Assembly: GCA_044349305.1 (NCBI GenBank)
Contig: JBIKRF010000070.1
Coordinates: 1-11,994, forward strand
DNA: 11,994 nucleotides
Reading direction: 5' to 3'
DNA from: CAIZGX01 sp044349305
GTDB lineage: Bacteria > Bacteroidota > Bacteroidia > Flavobacteriales_D > Sanyastnellaceae
Position 1 is the stretch's first letter, and every line of letters starts with the position of its first letter. This document shows, in pieces, positions 7,112-11,994 of this stretch. Made by a program: the position numbers and the translations under genes. Below the pieces are notes generated by a model. It had not been told where the DNA came from and did not search any database. It was given only the letters and a program-made list of their open reading frames with translations.

Positions 7112-8131
7112 GTGGAAAACGTAGAACAAAAGCCTTTAATCTTAGCCGTAGACGATTCGGTAGAAAACCTTCAAGTTCTTTCAGCATTATTGAAAGATCA
7201 CTACCGTGTGAAGATTGCGAAAAGCGGAGAGAAAGCTTTAGAAATAGCGCAACAAGAGCAACAGCCCGATCTTATTCTTTTGGACATTGTTATGCCCGAG
7301 ATGGACGGTTTTACGGCGTGTGAGAAATTGAAGAGCAATCCTATTACACAGAAAATTCCAGTTATCTTTTTAACGGCACTGAATGAAGTAGCTGATGAGA
7401 CGCGTGGATTCAAAGTGGGTGGTGCAGATTTTATTATTAAGCCTTTCAATCCGGACATTGTAATGGCGCGAATCAGCACCCACATTGCACTTCAAGCGGA
7501 AAGAAGAAAATCAGAATCGTTGTTGCGTATTCTTCTTCCAGAACGAGTTATTTCTGATTTAATGCAAAAGGGAAAGCACATACCTGAGATTCACAAGAAT
7601 GTGAGTATTCTGTTTTGTGATTTCGTTGGCTTCACCACCATCACTTCTACCCTTACTCCTGAATTTTTGATTGAAGAACTTTCTGAGATTTTCAGCGAGT
7701 TCGATGAGATCTGTTCACGTAACAACGGCATGCGTATTAAAACCATTGGCGATGCCTACATGGCAACTACGGGTATTGGTTCAGACAGCACAGACCATGC
7801 AAAGGAAATGGTAACCATAGCGCACGAATTCATTGAATACCTCGAAAAAAGAAATACAGAATCGAAGCAAGCTTGGACGTGCAGAATTGGTGTTCACAGC
7901 GGTGAAGTCATTGCAGGAATTGTAGGTAAATCTCGTTTCATTTACGACATTCTCGGTGACAATGTAAACATTGCTGCACGTGTTGAAAGTAATGGAACGC
8001 CTATGAAAGTGACGGTTACTCACGCAACGAAATCACTCATTGACAATGGATTTCATTACGAGTCGAAAGGAAACGTCATGCTGAAAGGAAAAGGCGAAAT
8101 GGAGTTGTTCCTCGTTGAAAAAAGCAATTAA
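7112..8131 (+). CDS. Response regulator with class III adenylate cyclase output
   Basis: A 339-residue cytoplasmic protein with an N-terminal receiver (about 8-128; acidic pair D14/D15, phospho-acceptor D58, Lys in FIIKPFN) joined by a helical linker to a class III cyclase domain (about 160-335). Metal-binding aspartates are D170 (FCDFVGFT) and D214 (TIGDAYMA). The purine-selecting pair is K210 and D279 (IYDILGD), which predicts ATP as substrate; guanylate cyclases usually have Glu and Cys at these positions. Transition-state residues N286 and R290 (VNIAAR) and K325 (LKGKG) are intact, so an active adenylate cyclase is expected, probably as a homodimer. The start is GTG at 7112. An in-frame TAA sits directly upstream at 7109-7111 and the receiver begins within ten residues, leaving no other choice. 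It lies 13 nt after the hybrid kinase, its likely phosphodonor via HPt. Confidence 0.93.
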   Translation: MENVEQKPLILAVDDSVENLQVLSALLKDHYRVKIAKSGEKALEIAQQEQQPDLILLDIVMPEMDGFTACEKLKSNPITQKIPVIFLTALNEVADETRGFKVGGADFIIKPFNPDIVMARISTHIALQAERRKSESLLRILLPERVISDLMQKGKHIPEIHKNVSILFCDFVGFTTITSTLTPEFLIEELSEIFSEFDEICSRNNGMRIKTIGDAYMATTGIGSDSTDHAKEMVTIAHEFIEYLEKRNTESKQAWTCRIGVHSGEVIAGIVGKSRFIYDILGDNVNIAARVESNGTPMKVTVTHATKSLIDNGFHYESKGNVMLKGKGEMELFLVEKSN

Positions 8132-8730
8132 CTTTTCTGAGCAACGCGCAAGCGAACTTCTGATAAATTCTCTGCCTTCTTCTCATCTCTGCGACTTTGA
8201 TTCGCAGCTGTGTGATAACTATGTGCTTCCAAAAATTTAACTTGAAGATTGTCCCAGGTGAATCGGTCGCTCATTTCACCACAAGCCGCCATTTCAAGAA
8301 ATAAATTTTCACCAATTAAACTGAAATCGTCGCGTCCGAGGTAATCCAAATCAGCATCGCAAAGAATTCGTTCCAACTGATTTTGGGGATTTTGAGGCAT
8401 GTGCGTTGCACGAATGCATCCTGCAATAATATCGCAGTCTTCATAGGTCAGCGAACTCAATCCACCTACCGCCTGAAAAAAGTCAACGCTTGCTTGCTCA
8501 TGTCCTGAACGAACTTTCAAGAAACCCGTATCATGAAACAGCGCTGCTATCTTTAAAATCTCTAACTCACGTGCTGTTACCCCTTCCAACTTACCTATTG
8601 CCTGAGACTGTTCAATAACGTCCAACGTATGTCGAACATCGTGGTAATAATAATGCTTGTGAAGCCCATCTTTCAAGCGCTGCAACACAGGTTCAAGATT
8701 TTGTAAATAGAAAGCGCTTAACTCAGTCAT
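8128..8730 (-). CDS. HD-domain metal-dependent phosphohydrolase
   Basis: A 200-residue soluble protein of the HD superfamily. Metal-ligand candidates are H30/H34 (YYHDVRHTLDV), the H66-D67 doublet (ALFHDTGF), H77, H110 (RATHMP) and D127 (CDADLDYLG). This spacing is typical of a complete single HD hydrolase domain. The first motif resembles the HN/D-xx-H-xx-DV signature of class I cyclic-nucleotide phosphodiesterases, though many uncharacterised small HD proteins share it. It is convergent with the adenylate cyclase, and the two stop codons overlap in the palindrome TTAA (8128-8131). The start at 8730 (MTELSAFYL) was preferred to an in-frame ATG at 8769 because the extra 13 residues look unrelated to the fold. 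Substrate is unknown; cAMP, other nucleotides or (p)ppGpp-like molecules are possible. HD membership is secure and the function is inferred. Confidence 0.88.
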   Translation of the reverse strand: MTELSAFYLQNLEPVLQRLKDGLHKHYYYHDVRHTLDVIEQSQAIGKLEGVTARELEILKIAALFHDTGFLKVRSGHEQASVDFFQAVGGLSSLTYEDCDIIAGCIRATHMPQNPQNQLERILCDADLDYLGRDDFSLIGENLFLEMAACGEMSDRFTWDNLQVKFLEAHSYHTAANQSRRDEKKAENLSEVRLRVAQKS

Positions 8731-8792
8731 GAGGCTAAATGTTATCACAAATTTCGTAAAACAATTCACTAACGAAGATGCACATTCTTTAT

Positions 8793-8800
8793 TACTTTTG
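8793..8800 (+). promoter_or_regulatory. Bacteroidota-type -7 promoter element before the Usp pair
   Basis: TACTTTTG matches the Bacteroidota sigma-ABfr -7 consensus TAnnTTTG exactly and lies 11 nt before the ATG of the first Usp gene, in the 81-bp divergent gap with the HD gene. Transcription would start about 5-8 nt before the ATG, giving a very short leader. No clear TTTG -33 element is visible at the expected distance, so this is a half-supported promoter. No comparable element was found on the minus strand for the HD gene. Confidence 0.4.
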
Positions 8801-8811
8801 AACCACTTTAT

Positions 8812-9636
8812 ATGAAAAACATTAATCGCATACTTATTCCCTTCGATTTAAGGGAAGATAGTTACAACGCCATCTTGCACGCAGAATTTATTGCGCGCTT
8901 GGCAAACTCTGAAATAGTTCTTCTTCACTTGGTGAAGAACGAAAGCGACATTCCTTATGCGCAAAACGAATTAAACAAATGGGCAGACCGTATTCGCGAG
9001 ACGTTTGAAGGTTCTGTCAAGACAATTGTTGAGGAGGGTGAGCTCGCTAGCACAGTAGACGCCATTGCGAAACTTCAAAACTGCGGTTTAGTAGTTATGC
9101 CAACGCATGGCATGCGCGGATTGCAGCGCCTAACAGGAAGCTTAGCGTTGAAAGTTGTTTCTGAATCTACTACGCCATTCATTGTGGTTCAACAAAGACA
9201 CATTCGTTCGGAAGGATATAAGAAAATTGTTATTCCAGTTACATTCCGTCAGCAACTGTTGGAAGAAGCAATCTTCTTCTCAGAAATGGCGAAACTATTC
9301 AGTGGAGAGGTTTACTTCATTGCACAGCAAGTGGCTCTTGAAAGTGATGAAGAATTGATTTCAAAAGTTGAAGATACATTCCGAGCTGCTAATATACCTT
9401 TCAGCATGCATTTGGAAACGGAACACAAGCCTTTCGCTAAGTCGGTAGTGGCCTACGCGGCTAGCGTAGATGCCGATTTAATTTGCGCTGTGAATTTTTC
9501 TTTCGAGTATTTGTACACGTTGTTCCCTCGCACAGAGGAAGAGGATTTGATCTACAACGAAGCTCAAATTCCTGTTCTGTTAATTACACCAGAACAACAA
9601 GACGATTCTGTTTATTACATACCTATGTGGCACTAA
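8812..9636 (+). CDS. Universal stress protein with two Usp domains (first copy)
   Basis: A 274-residue tandem UspA-family protein with domains about 1-130 and 138-262, each opening with the usual beta strand (RILIPFDL, KIVIPVTF). The nucleotide-binding glycine motif appears only in the first domain, as H99-G100-MRG-LQRLT-G109-S110. The glycine that normally precedes it (MGTHG) is Pro97 here. The second domain lacks the glycine motif altogether and has an aromatic-rich replacement near FSFEYLYTLF, so it is probably structural or binds something else. Usp proteins are cytoplasmic stress, survival or nucleotide-binding factors without a single known reaction. The ATG has a TAnnTTTG element just upstream, and a paralogue follows after 12 nt. 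The gene is divergent from the HD hydrolase. The family is certain; the ligand is unknown. Confidence 0.92.
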   Translation: MKNINRILIPFDLREDSYNAILHAEFIARLANSEIVLLHLVKNESDIPYAQNELNKWADRIRETFEGSVKTIVEEGELASTVDAIAKLQNCGLVVMPTHGMRGLQRLTGSLALKVVSESTTPFIVVQQRHIRSEGYKKIVIPVTFRQQLLEEAIFFSEMAKLFSGEVYFIAQQVALESDEELISKVEDTFRAANIPFSMHLETEHKPFAKSVVAYAASVDADLICAVNFSFEYLYTLFPRTEEEDLIYNEAQIPVLLITPEQQDDSVYYIPMWH

Positions 9637-9648
9637 AAAATATTTGTT

Positions 9649-10476
9649 ATGTCTAAAATTATTGTTCCTACCGATTTCTCTAGCACTTCAGATGCAGCGG
9701 TTAATTACGCTTGCGAAATTTCAAAAACACTAAAATCGCCGGTTGAAGTTCTTCACATTGTGAAAGACAAATCAGAGGAAGCCGGTGCGCTAAATAAACT
9801 TAACGCGCAAATTTCTAAGTACAAAGAGAAAACAGGTATTGAAGCAACACCTGTTGTTCGATTTGGAAATATTTACGACGAAATTCCTAAAATGACTGAA
9901 GAGCTCACGGGAGAGCTTGTTGTAATGGGAACACATGGTTTAAGCGGACTTCAATACATTACAGGCAGCAATGCTTTGCGCGTTATTTCTGATTCAGATG
10001 CGCAGTTCATTGTGGTGCAGGAACACACCAACAGCAGCGCAAACATCAAGCGTATTTTAGTCCCATTGGATTTACACAAAGAGACGAAGCAAAAAATAAA
10101 ATTTGCAAGTGATCTCGCCAAGAAGTTCAATGCTGAAGTACATATTATCTGTCCGAAAGAGTCTGACGAATTCTTGAACAATCAGGTAAAACGCAACATG
10201 TCTTATGCAGAGGGTTATTTTATCGAAAACGGCGTTGCATGCAAGACAAAGGTTACAGAAGAAGACAGCTCTGGTTTCGTTAAAGAACTTTTGAAATATG
10301 CACAGTACGCCGATATTGATTTGATTTGCATTTTGAATTTTGCCGGAGAGCGATTGATACATGCGTTCGGAGCAGATGCCGAGCAAAAAGTGATAACGAA
10401 CGATGCTGGAGTTCCTGTATTGGTTATTAATCCAATTAGCGCTAACGTAGATTCGCGAAGCATTTTCGCGCAGTAA
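9649..10476 (+). CDS. Universal stress protein with two Usp domains (second copy)
   Basis: A 275-residue paralogue of the preceding gene with the same two-domain plan (about 1-122 and 130-263; openings KIIVPTDFS and RILVPLDL). The first domain keeps a complete motif, MGTHGLSG then TGSNALRV (G94, G97, G106-S107), so it is the better candidate for ATP or other nucleotide binding. The second domain again lacks the glycine motif (ILNFAGERLIHAF). The shared layout, similar lengths and a 12-nt spacer point to a tandem duplication followed by divergence, and to one transcript. It is followed after 17 nt by a secreted CotH-family gene. A weak 6-bp hairpin overlaps its last codons. Role is inferred from family only: stress adaptation through nucleotide-dependent protein interactions. 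Confidence 0.93.
   Translation: MSKIIVPTDFSSTSDAAVNYACEISKTLKSPVEVLHIVKDKSEEAGALNKLNAQISKYKEKTGIEATPVVRFGNIYDEIPKMTEELTGELVVMGTHGLSGLQYITGSNALRVISDSDAQFIVVQEHTNSSANIKRILVPLDLHKETKQKIKFASDLAKKFNAEVHIICPKESDEFLNNQVKRNMSYAEGYFIENGVACKTKVTEEDSSGFVKELLKYAQYADIDLICILNFAGERLIHAFGADAEQKVITNDAGVPVLVINPISANVDSRSIFAQ
10454..10470 (+). terminator. Weak hairpin at the 3' end of the Usp pair
   Basis: CGCGAA (10454-10459) pairs with TTCGCG (10465-10470) across a 5-nt loop, within the last codons of the second Usp gene. The following bases (CAGTAAAAATATTTTC) are AT-rich but hold no clean T-run. It could partly end transcription before the CotH-family gene 24 nt further on, or be chance. Low confidence. Confidence 0.25.
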
Positions 10477-10493
10477 AAATATTTTCTTCCGAC

Positions 10494-11994
10494 ATGAAAA
10501 CCTTTTCTGAAAAGTTAAAGGCCCTCGCGGCTGCTCTAGTTTTTTCTATTGTTTCTTTTCATTCTATTCATTCGCAGTTAGTCATTAACGAGTTACTCAT
10601 TCGTCAAAACAATGTCTACTTGAGTTATTTCGGCAATTTCGATCCCATGATTGAAATTCTCAACACGAGCGGATCAAACTTAAATATTGGAACTTTCTAT
10701 TTATCAGACGACCCGCTTAACCTTCAAAAATGGCAATTTCCGAATATGCCTTTTGTTGGAAACGGACGGGGTTTGGTTTATTTAAGTGGAAGAAACATGT
10801 CTGTCGCGCAATGGCACACGAATTTTAAATTGAATGAAACCGAGACGCTCTATCTATCAACAGCAGCTGGAGTTGTAGACAGCATACTTCCTTTCACCCG
10901 TCATTTAAACGTAAGCTTGTCAAGGTATCCAGACGGTGCAAATTCCTTTCAATACACAGCCCCAACCATGGGTTGGCCCAACGTTTCTGGAGTAACTTCA
11001 ATTCCCCTTCCCCCATTGAACCTTACACCTATGGGTGTGCTTGCACCGGGTTCGAATGTTCAATTTGCGCAAGTCTCTGCAGACATGAGATATACGTCAG
11101 ATGGTTACGAAGTGAATGCTTCGTCACCCCTTCTTGGTTCATCGATTGTGCTTCCAGATCCGAATACCTTCGTGAATCGATTTTCTGCGGTGCCTTCCAA
11201 TCCAGGCCTTCAATTTCCGCTATTCGATTACACTGAAAGTCGTGCGAACAACCGTGGCTATGCCCCTCCCTTTGGTTCCGTTAATAAAATCAATGTCATT
11301 CGTGTTAAGCCTTTCATCTCGAACAACCTTCCTACTGAAGAAAAGGTGTACACCTATTTTCCCGAGACCCCTTCCTATAACTTGCCTATCCTTTCTATTG
11401 TTACCGATAACGCTAGTTTTTTTGAATACGAGAACGGCATCTATGTTTGGGGCGACACCACCGACATGGGCAATTACAATCAAACGGGAATTGACTTTGA
11501 ACGAACGTGTACATTGCAATTTTTCGATGTAAATGGCACCTTCATTAAAGAGAAAAAAATGGGCGGACGCATTCATGGAAACGGATCGCGCCATTCTCCG
11601 CAAAAATCGCTTCGCTTTTACAACAGATCCGGATTAGACAACACCGACTTTTTCCTGCCGAATGGCGTAAAAACCGACGTTATTCTTTTGCGAAGTGGAG
11701 GCCACAGACCCGATTGTATTGGCCGTGACTATCTCGGATGCAAACTTGTTGATGAAATGGAAATGGATCATGCAGATCCATACTTACACGCTGTCTACAT
11801 TAACGGAGAATTTTGGGGTCTTTATGATTTACGTGCTCGCATAGACGCGGATTTCGTGGGAGAGCGCTACGACATAGAAAAAGATTTTGTGGGCATGATC
11901 GACGACACGTATCAAGTCTCTGAAGGGTATGTCATGAATCCGAATGAGTACGAGCAACTCACGCAGTTTGCTGTGAACAATACGATGAATACAG
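10494..11994 (+). CDS. Secreted CotH-family protein with lamin-tail-like N-terminus, N-terminal part
   Basis: An open frame of 500 codons from ATG 10494 with no stop before the window end, so the 3' part is missing. Residues 1-27 form a signal peptide: Lys at 7 and 9, hydrophobic core 10-22, likely cleavage after S27 leaving Gln28. Residues about 29-125 begin LVINELLI and resemble a lamin-tail domain. Residues about 175-285 resemble a chitobiase/FN3-like beta domain (RYTSDG at 199-204). The CotH module follows: NLPILSIVTD (296-305), GGRIHGNGSRHS...K371 (357-371), LRSGG (399-403) and YINGEFWGLYDLRARID (435-451). CotH proteins are atypical kinase-fold proteins; Bacillus CotH phosphorylates spore-coat proteins, while LTD-CotH proteins in Bacteroidota are large secreted proteins, often type IX secretion cargo, of unknown target. 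A type IX C-terminal signal would lie off the window. Confidence 0.88.
   Translation, partial: MKTFSEKLKALAAALVFSIVSFHSIHSQLVINELLIRQNNVYLSYFGNFDPMIEILNTSGSNLNIGTFYLSDDPLNLQKWQFPNMPFVGNGRGLVYLSGRNMSVAQWHTNFKLNETETLYLSTAAGVVDSILPFTRHLNVSLSRYPDGANSFQYTAPTMGWPNVSGVTSIPLPPLNLTPMGVLAPGSNVQFAQVSADMRYTSDGYEVNASSPLLGSSIVLPDPNTFVNRFSAVPSNPGLQFPLFDYTESRANNRGYAPPFGSVNKINVIRVKPFISNNLPTEEKVYTYFPETPSYNLPILSIVTDNASFFEYENGIYVWGDTTDMGNYNQTGIDFERTCTLQFFDVNGTFIKEKKMGGRIHGNGSRHSPQKSLRFYNRSGLDNTDFFLPNGVKTDVILLRSGGHRPDCIGRDYLGCKLVDEMEMDHADPYLHAVYINGEFWGLYDLRARIDADFVGERYDIEKDFVGMIDDTYQVSEGYVMNPNEYEQLTQFAVNNTMNT

Noticed and set aside
6714..7187. Minus-strand open frame of 157 codons at the kinase-cyclase junction
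   Set aside because: It is the antisense of a helical, Glu/Lys-rich coding region, giving a Phe/Ser-rich product typical of shadows.
8117..8137. AAAAG/CTTTT stem at the convergent cyclase-HD junction as a bidirectional terminator
   Set aside because: Only five A-T-rich pairs with a 7-nt loop; too weak to call.
10815..10829. CACGAATTTTAAA shared with the dyad near 4518-4530
   Set aside because: The second occurrence lies inside the CotH-family coding frame, lacks the other arm, and is a short AT-rich match expected by chance.
11107..11124. ACGAAG-N6-CTTCGT inverted repeat
   Set aside because: A 6-bp stem inside a conserved coding segment with no positional reason to be regulatory.
11220..11603. 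Opposing open frames inside the CotH-family gene
   Set aside because: The plus frame from 10494 is continuous to the window end and carries LTD and CotH motifs; the other frames show none.
1..11994. CRISPR arrays, tRNA/rRNA genes, insertion sequences, phage or defence-system genes
   Set aside because: No repeat-spacer pattern, no tRNA-like cloverleaf noticed, no transposase or integrase motifs, and gene content is chromosomal housekeeping and signalling.

Overview
The window looks like a piece of a Bacteroidota chromosome, probably from a Flavobacteriales-type lineage. The base composition leans moderately to AT. Starts are preceded by A-rich stretches instead of Shine-Dalgarno sequences. 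One start has a good TAnnTTTG Bacteroidota -7 element, and the last gene is a signal-peptide / lamin-tail-like / CotH secreted protein of a kind common in this phylum. The assignment is inferred from gene style only; there is no rRNA or other marker. Genes are packed tightly and no gene-free stretch exceeds 300 bases. The longest gap is the 198 bp before clpB.

Layout. (1) 1-1686: a plus-strand run holding the C-terminal part of a long-chain acyl-CoA synthetase, a PAP2-type membrane phosphatase 5 nt later, and a CrcB/Fluc fluoride channel overlapping the phosphatase by ATGA. (2) 1687-1884: a non-coding gap with a threefold 12-bp tandem repeat and two small inverted repeats. (3) 1885-4506: clpB, the disaggregase, with all catalytic motifs intact. 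(4) 4513-4546: a perfect 14-bp inverted repeat whose last base is the A of the next start codon. (5) 4546-8131: a two-gene signalling operon. Its first gene is a membrane hybrid histidine kinase (HisKA-HATPase-REC-REC-HPt). Its second is a soluble REC-class III nucleotide cyclase whose residues predict cAMP as product. (6) 8128-8730, minus strand: an HD-domain phosphohydrolase meeting the cyclase tail to tail with a 4-bp overlap. (7) 8812-10476: two paralogous tandem-domain universal stress proteins. (8) 10494 to the window end: the N-terminal 500 residues of a secreted CotH-family protein.

How the parts may work together. The most interesting unit is 4513-8730. The kinase carries every phosphorelay station up to HPt, and the next gene supplies a receiver fused to an adenylate cyclase. 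The simplest reading is a membrane signal relayed His-Asp-His-Asp to control cAMP synthesis. The convergent HD hydrolase has a His/Asp arrangement reminiscent of cyclic-nucleotide phosphodiesterases and could be the off switch. The Usp pair could be a further downstream layer, since some mycobacterial Usp proteins bind cAMP. The kinase-cyclase link is well supported by domain logic; the HD and Usp links are speculative. ClpB and the Usp proteins give the region a general stress-response flavour.
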